From CAVURW01 sp963743595 (GTDB lineage Bacteria > Verrucomicrobiota > Verrucomicrobiia > Methylacidiphilales > UBA1321), in contig CAVURW010000104.1 in assembly GCA_963743595.1 (NCBI GenBank), positions 1-16,552 on the forward strand: a stretch of DNA of 16,552 nt, given 5' to 3'. Positions 7,414-13,973 of the stretch are shown here, piece after piece. The first letter of the stretch is position 1. The number at the start of each line of letters is the position of its first letter. The notes beneath the pieces are model-generated. The model saw nothing but the letters and a program-made list of their open reading frames with translations. It was not told the origin of the DNA and did not search any database. Made by a program: the position numbers and the translations under genes.

Positions 7414-8868
7414 ATGAAATCGATTGCAAAGATGCTCAGCACGGTAGCCGTTGCTGGTGCAGTAATGTCGACGGTTGTTGGCCAAACGCCCACACCTACC
7501 CCGGCCCCGGATGCCAAGAAAATGGCCCCAGATTCCAAACAAGTGGCTGATTTGAAGAAGAAGCTGGAAGACGCTGGCGTGAGCGTGAACTACGTGGAGA
7601 CGCAACAAAAGGGGATCACCCTGAGCGGCTACGTGGATACGAGCTACACCTACCAATTTGCCTCCGGTAACTACGGTATCTCCGGTAATCCGAACCAAAA
7701 GAATCTCCTCCGCCAGTTCGATACCTACAACAACAACTTCAACGTGAACGCGGTGAAGATCGCGCTGCAGAAGTCGCTCTCCGATAAGAACGAGTTTTCG
7801 GCCGGTTTCCGTATCGACACGATCTACGGTTCCGATGCGAAGTACCTCACGGATAAGACGTTCGACACCAACTCGCTTGCGCTGGAACAAGCCTACGTGA
7901 ACTTCCGCGTGCCGGTCGGTAACGGTCTGGACTTCCAATTCGGTAAGTTTGTGACGTTGCTCGGTTATGAAGTAATCGAAAGCCCTGCTAACCCGAACTT
8001 CAGCCGCGGTTTGCTCTTCACCAACGCGATTCCTTTGACACACACGGGTCTGTTGGCCTCGTACAAGTTCAATGACGCGATCGACGTGAAAGCCGGTATC
8101 GTGGATGGCTGGAATAACTCGCAATCGACAAGCCCCCAAGAAATTGGACTCGGTCAAAAGACCGGTTTCGGCAAAGCCATCACGGCGCAGATCAATCTGC
8201 ACGCTCCTGGCAAGAATGCGGATCTGTCCCAAAGCGTGATCTACTCGCCTGAAGGTGAGCCCGGTGTGGTCAACGGCGCAAGCGGCGACGTGGTGGTTTA
8301 TGACATCTATGGCAACTGGAAGCCGATGTTCTTGAAGGATCAAAACTGGACCTTGGGCTTCAATCTGGACCTCGGTTACGATGGCAACTCGGGCGTGAAT
8401 CAATCCGCTATCGGAACCTCGACATTGACGACGACCGCTGGCACGGCATTCGGACCTGGTGCTTACGGCACGACCGATCTGAACGCACTGACGAACAGCT
8501 CCAACACATGGTACGGTTTGGCGCTCTACTCGATCTACCAGTTCAAGAGCGACGACTGGAAATGGCTGACACTCTCTGGCCGTGCAGAATACCTGCATGA
8601 CAGCGGTGGTTATGTGCCGAAGTACGGTGGTGGCGGATTCACCGCAGCGGGTGCTCCGATCTTCAACACGAACGGTACGGGCATCACGCCTTTCAGCTCT
8701 CAGGACGACTTCTCCTACACTGCGACGGCTTCCTTCGCGATCTGGGATAACCTGTTGACCCGCGTGGAATATCGCTACGACCACCTGCACGGTGCCACGA
8801 CATCGGCTCCGACGGGTAACGGTAACGATCAGCACGAGATCTCGCTCAACGCAGTCTACTCGTTCTAA
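7414..8868 (+). CDS. Outer-membrane beta-barrel porin, OmpL-like (BBP2 type)
   Basis: This is a 484-residue outer-membrane protein. Residues 1-23 form a signal peptide ending near VVG-QTP, followed by a Pro/Thr-rich linker and a short charged helix (about 40-54, KQVADLKKKLEDAG) that may act as a periplasmic or oligomerisation element. From ITLSGYVDTSYTYQF onward the protein is a series of alternating aromatic/polar strands, including FQFGKFVTLLGYEVIESPAN and VKAGIVDGWNN, characteristic of the putative beta-barrel porin-2 family. It ends in AVYSF, a C-terminal aromatic of the kind recognised by the BAM complex. It probably forms a general or sugar-type diffusion channel; the solute is unknown. 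The strong ribosome site, a regular set of preferred codons and a strong terminator suggest high expression. The long antisense frame is a shadow of this codon bias. Confidence 0.92.
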   Translation: MKSIAKMLSTVAVAGAVMSTVVGQTPTPTPAPDAKKMAPDSKQVADLKKKLEDAGVSVNYVETQQKGITLSGYVDTSYTYQFASGNYGISGNPNQKNLLRQFDTYNNNFNVNAVKIALQKSLSDKNEFSAGFRIDTIYGSDAKYLTDKTFDTNSLALEQAYVNFRVPVGNGLDFQFGKFVTLLGYEVIESPANPNFSRGLLFTNAIPLTHTGLLASYKFNDAIDVKAGIVDGWNNSQSTSPQEIGLGQKTGFGKAITAQINLHAPGKNADLSQSVIYSPEGEPGVVNGASGDVVVYDIYGNWKPMFLKDQNWTLGFNLDLGYDGNSGVNQSAIGTSTLTTTAGTAFGPGAYGTTDLNALTNSSNTWYGLALYSIYQFKSDDWKWLTLSGRAEYLHDSGGYVPKYGGGGFTAAGAPIFNTNGTGITPFSSQDDFSYTATASFAIWDNLLTRVEYRYDHLHGATTSAPTGNGNDQHEISLNAVYSF

Positions 8869-8887
8869 TTTGAGTTAGCCAAGAAAG

Positions 8888-8919
8888 CCCCGAGCATCGA
8901 AAGGTGTTCGGGGTTTTTT
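8888..8919 (+). terminator. Intrinsic terminator after the porin
   Basis: CCCCGAGCA (8888-8896) pairs with TGTTCGGGG (8905-8913), with one G-U pair and an eight-base loop, followed directly by six T residues. It lies 20 bases after the porin stop and separates the porin from purE. Confidence 0.9.
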
Positions 8920-8975
8920 ATTGTTCGCCGGGAAACCGTTGACCCACCGCCCCTCTTCAGCCATATCCTAAAGCC

Positions 8976-9614
8976 GTGCCCGATTCTCCCAAGTTCTCCT
9001 TTTCCACTTCGACGATTACTTTGTCTGACACCGAGCCCACGACCGATCCCAAGCCTTGGCCGGAAGCTGAGGATGATCGGGTGGCACAACCGCTCGTTGG
9101 CGTGATTATGGGCAGCGTTTCTGATTGGGAAACGATGCGGCACGCCGTCGATTTACTGAGGGAATTCATGGTCCCCTTTGAGCGGAAGATTGTCTCTGCC
9201 CATCGGACGCCGGATCGTCTCGCGGAATACGCGCGAACAGCGGCTACACGTGGCATTCAAATCATCATTGCAGGTGCAGGCGGGGCGGCCCACCTCCCTG
9301 GCATGACGGCAGCCTACACCACGCTACCGGTTCTGGGCGTTCCGGTTGAATCGCGCGCCCTTCGCGGAGTCGATTCGCTCTTGTCGATCGTCCAGATGCC
9401 TGGCGGCGTACCCGTCGGGACATTCGCCATTGGAGAACCTGGTGCGAAAAACGCTGCTCTCTTCGCCATCTCTATCCTCGCCCTTCATTCTCCTGAGCTT
9501 GCCACCAAACTAGCCCGTTTTCGTGCGCAACAAACCGCCCGTGTCTTGGAACAGACGCTTCCCGGGGAACTCGATGACGATACCCCCAACCCTCCGCCCG
9601 CAGGTGGTTCATGA
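8976..9614 (+). CDS. purE: N5-carboxyaminoimidazole ribonucleotide mutase (class I PurE)
   Basis: PurE converts N5-CAIR, made by PurK, into CAIR in cytoplasmic de novo purine synthesis. The catalytic core is clear: GSVSD (46-50), the catalytic His76 in SAHRTP (74-79), and AGAGGAAHLPGM (99-110), then GVDSLLSIVQMPGGVPVGT. Class I enzymes are usually about 160-180 residues; the frame opened by GTG 8976 gives 212, with an extra Ser/Thr/Pro/Asp-rich leader of about 35 residues. A second GTG at 9081 has a GAGGA seven bases upstream and would give 177 residues starting MAQPLVGVIMGS, close to family length. I list the longer frame but consider 9081 at least as likely. The C-terminus overlaps purK by four bases (ATGA), so the two are translationally coupled. 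Confidence 0.95.
   Translation: MPDSPKFSFSTSTITLSDTEPTTDPKPWPEAEDDRVAQPLVGVIMGSVSDWETMRHAVDLLREFMVPFERKIVSAHRTPDRLAEYARTAATRGIQIIIAGAGGAAHLPGMTAAYTTLPVLGVPVESRALRGVDSLLSIVQMPGGVPVGTFAIGEPGAKNAALFAISILALHSPELATKLARFRAQQTARVLEQTLPGELDDDTPNPPPAGGS
9069..9073 (+). promoter_or_regulatory. Shine-Dalgarno-like site favouring a downstream purE start
   Basis: GAGGA ends seven bases before the in-frame GTG at 9081, whereas no purine-rich site precedes GTG 8976. It supports a PurE of normal length, without the low-complexity leader. Confidence 0.45.
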
Positions 9615-10837
9615 TTTATCACTCGGGCGACTCCCCCATTCTTCCCGGTTCCACGATCGGCTGCCTTGGTGGCGGACAGTTGGGGCGCATGTTCGCACTG
9701 GCCGCCCGTAAGATGGGTTACCGCGTCTACTCGGTCGACCCCACGCCCGACAGCCCCATGGGCCAAATCGCAGATCGCGAGTACAACAGTTCTTTCACCG
9801 ATCTGGCCACGCTGTTCGACTTTGCACGAGGGGTGGACGTCGTTACCTACGAATTCGAGAACATCCCCATCGAAGCGCTCGATATTCTGGCGCAACGCGC
9901 GCTCTTACGTCCGGGGCGTCACGTCCTGCACACCACACAGAATCGCCAGCGCGAAAAAGAATTTCTCAAGGCAAACGGCTTCCCCCACGTCCCGTTCCGC
10001 GTCGTGAATTCGCTCGCCGATCTGGAGAATGCCGTGACGGAACTCGGCCTTCCGTGCGTATTAAAGACCGCCGATTTCGGGTACGATGGAAAAGGCCAGG
10101 TCAAGATCACCTCCGCCAGCGCTACGGCTCTTGTCTCCGCGTGGCAGTCGCTCGAAGCACCTGTCGGTATTGTGGAGAGCTGGATAAACCATGCCGTGGA
10201 ACTCTCCGTTGTCGCGGCACGCGGGGTTCCTCACTCCAAGTTAAACGGCAAATCGGTCGCCGATATCGAACCGCCGATCGCCGTGTTTCCTCCGACTCTA
10301 AACCACCACGAGAATCATATCCTTTCCACGTCAGTCGCACCGGCTCCGCTGGCTGCTGAAATCCTCCAGCAAGCCCAAGAGATTGCCCGCGAGCTCACCC
10401 GGAAATTGGCCGTTGTCGGCATCTTAACCACGGAGTTTTTCCTTACGGAGAACGGTGATCTCCTCGTCAACGAGCTCGCCCCGCGACCACACAATTCCGG
10501 CCATTACAGTTTCGATGCCTGTGTCACCAGTCAATTCGAACAGCAATTGCGATCTGTTTGCGGTTTGCCCTTGGGCGATACGAGGCTTCTCTGTCCCGCC
10601 CTCATGCGGAATATCCTGGGCGATCTTTGGCAGCTGGGAGCTCCGGAGTGGCAAGACCTCCTGGCCATTCCCGGTCTGCGACTCCACCTCTATGGAAAAA
10701 GTGAGGCGCGTCCCGGTCGAAAAATGGGCCATTACACGATCCTGGCCGATTCGATCGAAAAGGCATGGGCTCTCGATGCCCGCGCCTGCAAGATTTTGCA
10801 CCTAAAACAGAATGCCCTGTCGATAGCGAGCCGGTAA
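9611..10837 (+). CDS. purK: N5-carboxyaminoimidazole ribonucleotide synthase (PurK)
   Basis: PurK is an ATP-grasp ligase that uses ATP and bicarbonate to carboxylate AIR to N5-CAIR, the substrate of PurE. The 408-residue protein is slightly longer than the usual 350-390. Landmarks are the N-terminal GGGQLGRM loop (20-27), the ATP-grasp LKTADFGYDGKGQ (151-163), the VFPPTLNHHENHIL segment (225-238), and the metal/ATP-binding NELAPRPHNSGHYS (287-300). The late TRLLCPALMRNILGDLW and GRKMGHYTILAD blocks confirm PurK rather than PurT. The ATG at 9611 lies inside the last codons of purE, so the two are one operon, as in many bacteria. No other purine genes are present in the window. Confidence 0.97.
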   Translation: MIYHSGDSPILPGSTIGCLGGGQLGRMFALAARKMGYRVYSVDPTPDSPMGQIADREYNSSFTDLATLFDFARGVDVVTYEFENIPIEALDILAQRALLRPGRHVLHTTQNRQREKEFLKANGFPHVPFRVVNSLADLENAVTELGLPCVLKTADFGYDGKGQVKITSASATALVSAWQSLEAPVGIVESWINHAVELSVVAARGVPHSKLNGKSVADIEPPIAVFPPTLNHHENHILSTSVAPAPLAAEILQQAQEIARELTRKLAVVGILTTEFFLTENGDLLVNELAPRPHNSGHYSFDACVTSQFEQQLRSVCGLPLGDTRLLCPALMRNILGDLWQLGAPEWQDLLAIPGLRLHLYGKSEARPGRKMGHYTILADSIEKAWALDARACKILHLKQNALSIASR

Positions 10838-10855
10838 CCTTCTCTTAAAAAGGTT
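10836..10855 (+). terminator. Weak hairpin at the end of purK
   Basis: AACCTT (10836-10841) and AAGGTT (10850-10855) form a six-pair stem that overlaps the purK stop codon. No T-run follows, so it may be only a transcript-end or stabilising hairpin. Confidence 0.3.
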
Positions 10856-10874
10856 CGTGATCAAACATTTTGAC

Positions 10875-10970
10875 GCAGGCCTTCAGCCTGCAGTCGCTTT
10901 GTTGGGCGTACCTAGGGTTGCCTCGCTACGCTCGTTACCCTGGGCTAAGTCATGGCCGACCCTTCGGGCC
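10875..10970. repeat. Palindrome cluster (REP-like element), left copy
   Basis: Three stem-loops occur in about 100 bp. They are GCAGGC/GCCTGC (10875-10880 and 10886-10891), CCTAGGGT/ACCCTGGG with one wobble pair (10911-10918 and 10937-10944), and CCC/GGG around a TTC loop (10960-10968). The sequence TGCCTCGCTACGCTCGTTAC in the second loop resembles dispersed intergenic repeats I associate with Verrucomicrobia and Planctomycetes genomes. That resemblance is from memory and untested. No transposase gene is present beside it. Confidence 0.55.
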
Positions 10971-11060
10971 TAAAGGCATCGTGAACGGGGAAGCCTGGAA
11001 ATGTTTGTCAAAGTGACGTGGCGCCAGCATTACCTTGGTGAATGCAAGGTCATGTTGGGT

Positions 11061-11075
11061 CCAGCGTCACGCTGG
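11061..11075 (-). terminator. Short perfect hairpin just past the repeat-protein stop
   Basis: CCAGCG-TCA-CGCTGG forms a six-pair stem with a three-base loop, two bases downstream of the minus-strand stop codon (11077-11079). A second imperfect stem (GCATTACC against GGTGAATGC, 11029-11046) follows. Neither is followed by a clear U-run, so termination efficiency is uncertain. Confidence 0.4.
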
Positions 11076-11076
11076 G

Positions 11077-12399
11077 TTAGTGGGTTTGGCCGCCTTGAGC
11101 CTGCGTTTCCGTTTCCACGTGAGCAGGCATCACTGGGGCAGCGGTCAACGTTTGCACCTGGGTCTCGCTCTTGTTCACAGCGCCAGAGAGGGAAGCAGCT
11201 TTGGCCGCCTTGGCAGTTTCATCGTCGTGAATCTTGTGGTCTTCGTGCTGGTAGCCGACGACGAACGGATGGGCGACCCAACGACCGGCAGCAGCAAGGC
11301 CATGGCCGACGGCTTCCGCGCCGTGCTCGATTCCATGACCGACTGCAGAGGCTCCTTCGCCGATTTTTTCACCGGTCCACTCGACGCCATGAACGACGCC
11401 TCGACCAGCAACCGCAGCACCGTGGCCCACCGCTTCGGCACCTTCACCGATCTTTTCTCCGGTCCACTCGACGCCGTGTACGACGCCATGACCCGCAACG
11501 ACTGCAGCGTGACCAACCGCCTCCGCGCCTTCACCAATCTTTTCACCGGCCCACTCGACGCCGTGCTCGACACCATGAGCTGCAACGACTGCCGCGTGGC
11601 CGACCGCTTCCGCCCCTTCGCCAATCTTTCCGCCGGTCCACTCGGCACCATGAACGACTTCGCGGGCACCTTCACCGACTTTTTCACCCGTCCACTCGGC
11701 TCCGTGCTCGATTCCGTGCCAGGTAGAAGCAGCGACTTCGCCGATACCTTCGCCGACTCGGTGCAAGCCTTCACCAACAGTAGCCTCATGGGGAGCTGCA
11801 GGTGCCGTAACGGCAGCTTCTGTGCCGGCAGCAGCGGTAATAGCGGGAACAGGAGCTTCCGGGGTGAGAACAGGAGCCGGGGCTTCTGGCTTAAGAGCGG
11901 GCGTTTCGGCAGCCGCTTGAGTCTGTTCCTGAGCTAGGTGCTGGGAGAGCGCTTCCGTGCGATGTTCCCACTCGTGAGCGGTCTGTTTTTGATGTTTATC
12001 GTGCGTGGAATGAGCCCGATGTTGAAAATATTCCTTACGAAGCTGTTGGAACGTCTCCGAGAGCTTGGCTGGGTCAACCCGTTGGAGCGCTTCCTCTGTG
12101 TCCGTGCCAAAGTGGCCGTCCGTCTTGATGTGCGGCGCACCCTTCTCCATCGCCTTATTCAGCGCCTTCTGGAGCAATTCCGTGGCGTGTTCCTTGCCAA
12201 CAGCAATCGATTGCTCCGCGAACTCCGCGCTCACGGGATGGGGGAGCTTGCCCGCACCATCATTATTCCACTCTTGCTGGAAGCGTTCTTTGGCGGCGTC
12301 GGATTTTGATCCGAATGTTTGGGTGAACGACCAAGCGCGTTCAAAGTTGGTATCAGATGGGCTGGGGGCAGGTGCGGGGGCAATAGTATCGTCGGGCAT
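11077..12399 (-). CDS. Peptidoglycan-binding-like domain with tandem 29-residue Gly/His/Trp repeats
   Basis: This 440-residue protein is not one I recognise as a whole. Residues about 18-127 contain LLQKALNKAMEKG (75-87) and IKTDGHFGTDTEEALQRV (91-108), followed by LRKEYFQHR. This is the layout of the C-terminal peptidoglycan-binding domain of GH108-type proteins (ZliS/TtsA relatives, PG_binding_3); the catalytic N-terminal lysozyme domain is absent. A His/Gln-rich charged helix (128-165) and an Ala/Pro linker (160-205) come next. From 233 to 359 are tandem units of the form GVEWTGEKIGEGAEAVGH plus an 11-residue HAAVVAGHGVV-type tail. The C-terminus is hydrophilic. There is no signal peptide or clear membrane helix. 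The repeats are amphipathic with GxxxG spacing, as in membrane-associating or LEA-like helices. The ATG at 12399 lacks a strong ribosome site. Palindrome clusters flank the gene on both sides. Function is unknown; a cell-wall-associated or envelope-stress role is a guess. Confidence 0.8.
   Translation of the reverse strand: MPDDTIAPAPAPSPSDTNFERAWSFTQTFGSKSDAAKERFQQEWNNDGAGKLPHPVSAEFAEQSIAVGKEHATELLQKALNKAMEKGAPHIKTDGHFGTDTEEALQRVDPAKLSETFQQLRKEYFQHRAHSTHDKHQKQTAHEWEHRTEALSQHLAQEQTQAAAETPALKPEAPAPVLTPEAPVPAITAAAGTEAAVTAPAAPHEATVGEGLHRVGEGIGEVAASTWHGIEHGAEWTGEKVGEGAREVVHGAEWTGGKIGEGAEAVGHAAVVAAHGVEHGVEWAGEKIGEGAEAVGHAAVVAGHGVVHGVEWTGEKIGEGAEAVGHGAAVAGRGVVHGVEWTGEKIGEGASAVGHGIEHGAEAVGHGLAAAGRWVAHPFVVGYQHEDHKIHDDETAKAAKAASLSGAVNKSETQVQTLTAAPVMPAHVETETQAQGGQTH
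11323..11703 (-). repeat. Coding tandem repeat, 87-bp unit (29 residues)
   Basis: The repeat-protein gene carries three full 29-residue units at 11563-11649, 11476-11562 and 11389-11475. They are flanked by an 18-residue unit (11650-11703) and a 22-residue unit (11323-11388). All share the EWTGEKIGEGA core. The copies differ at many bases, so the expansion is not recent. Lengths of 18 and 29 residues suggest gain or loss of an 11-residue block. Confidence 0.85.
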
Positions 12400-12559
12400 T
12401 TGAATGGAGAGTTAAAGGTTTAGGTTGATCCTACAATAAAGAGACCGTTTGTTTATGCAAGCCTATTGTTGAGGGATTGGCGTTGCAGCTCGGGCGGGCA
12501 GCTTTCGAGCCTTCCTCATATGCGGGTTGTTTTGGCGAGGATTTGGAGCCAGTCATCGT

Positions 12560-12617
12560 GCTCGTACCATAAAGGCACGAGCGACCATTTTCTTATGCAC
12601 CCCAGGCGTTGCCTGGG
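12560..12617. repeat. Palindrome cluster (REP-like element), right copy
   Basis: GCTCGT/ACGAGC (12560-12565 and 12577-12582) and a perfect CCCAGGC-GTT-GCCTGGG hairpin (12601-12617) lie in the intergenic stretch 12400-12674. CCTAGGGCTTC follows at about 12626-12636 and shares the CCTAGGG word with the left cluster. Apart from these hairpins, and the leader of the repeat protein near 12400-12450, I see nothing else in this intergenic stretch. Confidence 0.5.
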
Positions 12618-12674
12618 ACTATGGTCCTAGGGCTTCAGAGCGCGCGGTGAAGTTCTAAAACGGCTAATAATGCG

Positions 12675-12863
12675 CTATTCGGCTTTTTCTTCAGGACCTG
12701 TCTGAGGTGGCTCGTCACTGGGATTTGTGGAGGGCGCGGGTTCGTCGGTCGCTCGCGCCTTCTTCCTGATGAACTTGCTACGAAAATCGGGGGCTTCGCC
12801 TTTTTCTCCATTTTTGAATTCCAATCGACCGATCAAGGGAGCAATAACAAAGACGATACTCAT
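12675..12863 (-). CDS. Doubtful small protein, 62 residues
   Basis: The frame is open further upstream into the methyltransferase gene. The most sensible start is ATG 12863, giving MSIVFVIAPLIGRLEFKNGE followed by a basic patch (FRSKFIRKKARA) and a Pro/Glu-rich tail. It could be a small membrane-associated protein with one short hydrophobic segment (about 2-12). No ribosome site precedes it, and no family is recognised. It lies 86 bp downstream of the ArsR-methyltransferase stop in the same direction. If it is not a gene, the stretch from 12400 to 12949 is non-coding. Confidence 0.3.
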   Translation of the reverse strand: MSIVFVIAPLIGRLEFKNGEKGEAPDFRSKFIRKKARATDEPAPSTNPSDEPPQTGPEEKAE

Positions 12864-12949
12864 AAAAACGATACTTTTGTAGGCGTTATTCTTACATCCG
12901 TCAAACAAAAGAAGGGGATTTAGCAAGCGGTTAGCTAATGTACTTACAA

Positions 12950-13879
12950 CTACGCCTTCGTGCCGGATGCCAAAATCGGCTGCAAGTGGGGTGGATTGGC
13001 CTCTGCTACGAGCAACTGGACGTCCACATCCTTCAATCCCGCCTCCACTAGCCATTCCCGCAAATCAACTTGGCGAAAGCCGAGCCAGTAATCGCCGTAA
13101 AGTTGACGCGCTTGATCGAATTGATGCTGATTCAGATCCAGGATCAACAGGCGACCGGAGGCCTTGAGCAATTTAACCGCAGCGGCCACGGCCTGTCGTG
13201 GGTTGGTGGCGTGATGAAGGGCCTGGCTGAGTATGACGACATCCACTGATTTCGGGTCGATGGGCGGGTCCGCAAGATCGCCCAGTCGAAATTCGAGATT
13301 GGGAATGTCCTTTTTACGCGCTTCATCCCGTCCGAACTCCACCATCTTCGGCGAGTTATCGACTGCGATCACCTTTTTCGCGCGGCGAGCAAGTAATTGC
13401 GCCAGCCAACCCTCACCGGCACCGAGGTCAGCGATCACCAGATGCGGAACCATCAGAGCTAAGAGCGGTCCGACCTCCGACCAGGTGCGGCCGGGGCAAA
13501 AGCTTTTGCCGAGGCGTCCGGCCACTTTGTTGAAATATTCCTGACTGGCGGAGCGCCTGCGTTCGATCGCGAGCTGGAGTGCTGCCGGATCACCATTCGA
13601 TTCCGGTACTTCAGAGAGAATCGCCCACCCAGCTTCGAGCACTTTCGTTTGCTCCGGGGCCAGGTCTTTCACGAGCGAGTAGTAGGTGCGTTTCCCCTCG
13701 CGACGAGGTTCCACCAGCCCATTTCTGCGGAGCAAGGCCAGGTGCGTGGAAATGCGGGATTGGCCCAGGCTAAGCACCTCTTGCAATTCCGCCACGGAGA
13801 GTTCTTCTTGGCGAACCAAGGCAAGGATGCGAAGGCGCGTGGGGTCCTGGAGGGTTTGCCAGAGGGAGCGAAGGGACAT
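12950..13879 (-). CDS. ArsR-family HTH fused to SAM-dependent methyltransferase
   Basis: Residues about 5-85 are an ArsR-type winged helix: LQDPTRLRILALVRQEELSVAEL, the recognition region SRISTHLALLRRNGLVEPRREG and the wing KRTYYSLV. The metal-binding ELCVCDL-type cysteines of ArsR/SmtB sensors are missing (QEELSVAEL here). Residues about 140-250 form a class I methyltransferase: motif I VIADLGAGEGWLA (148-160), acidic Asp174 in IAVDNS, a GDLADPP segment (200-206) and ALHHATNP (220-227). This architecture is known from regulators that sense S-adenosylmethionine or S-adenosylhomocysteine (SahR-like); whether it still methylates is unclear. No methionine-cycle gene is visible downstream in the window. 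ATG 13879 opens exactly at the HTH domain, without a clear ribosome site. It is divergent from the rhomboid gene, so the 94 bp between the starts probably hold its own operator. Confidence 0.93.
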   Translation of the reverse strand: MSLRSLWQTLQDPTRLRILALVRQEELSVAELQEVLSLGQSRISTHLALLRRNGLVEPRREGKRTYYSLVKDLAPEQTKVLEAGWAILSEVPESNGDPAALQLAIERRRSASQEYFNKVAGRLGKSFCPGRTWSEVGPLLALMVPHLVIADLGAGEGWLAQLLARRAKKVIAVDNSPKMVEFGRDEARKKDIPNLEFRLGDLADPPIDPKSVDVVILSQALHHATNPRQAVAAAVKLLKASGRLLILDLNQHQFDQARQLYGDYWLGFRQVDLREWLVEAGLKDVDVQLLVAEANPPHLQPILASGTKA

Positions 13880-13973
13880 TTGCGAGCAGACTACAGGAGC
13901 GAGGATGGGGTGTTGTCAATGGAATTTGTCGATCGGCCTTGGGAGTTTTCCGGCGGTCTGCTACCGTTCAGGT

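Noticed and set aside
7381..8835. 484-residue minus-strand open frame antisense to the porin
   Set aside because: It mirrors the porin almost end to end, has an Arg/Val/His-rich composition with no domain, and is explained by the porin's strong codon bias, which removes stop codons on the opposite strand.
10838..11076. Possible CRISPR array or small RNA in the palindrome-rich gap
   Set aside because: The stems differ from each other and there is no repeat-spacer regularity; they are better described as a REP-like cluster.
11001..11937. Two long plus-strand frames (241 and 300 residues) across the repeat gene
   Set aside because: The repeat length of 87 bp is a multiple of three, so every frame without a stop in one unit stays open across all units. 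Their Arg-rich or Asp/Thr/Phe-repeat products match nothing, while the minus-strand frame has a recognisable N-terminal domain.
10875..12617. Complete insertion sequence carrying the repeat gene
   Set aside because: No transposase, no long matching terminal inverted repeats and no target duplication could be seen; only short shared words link the two flanks.
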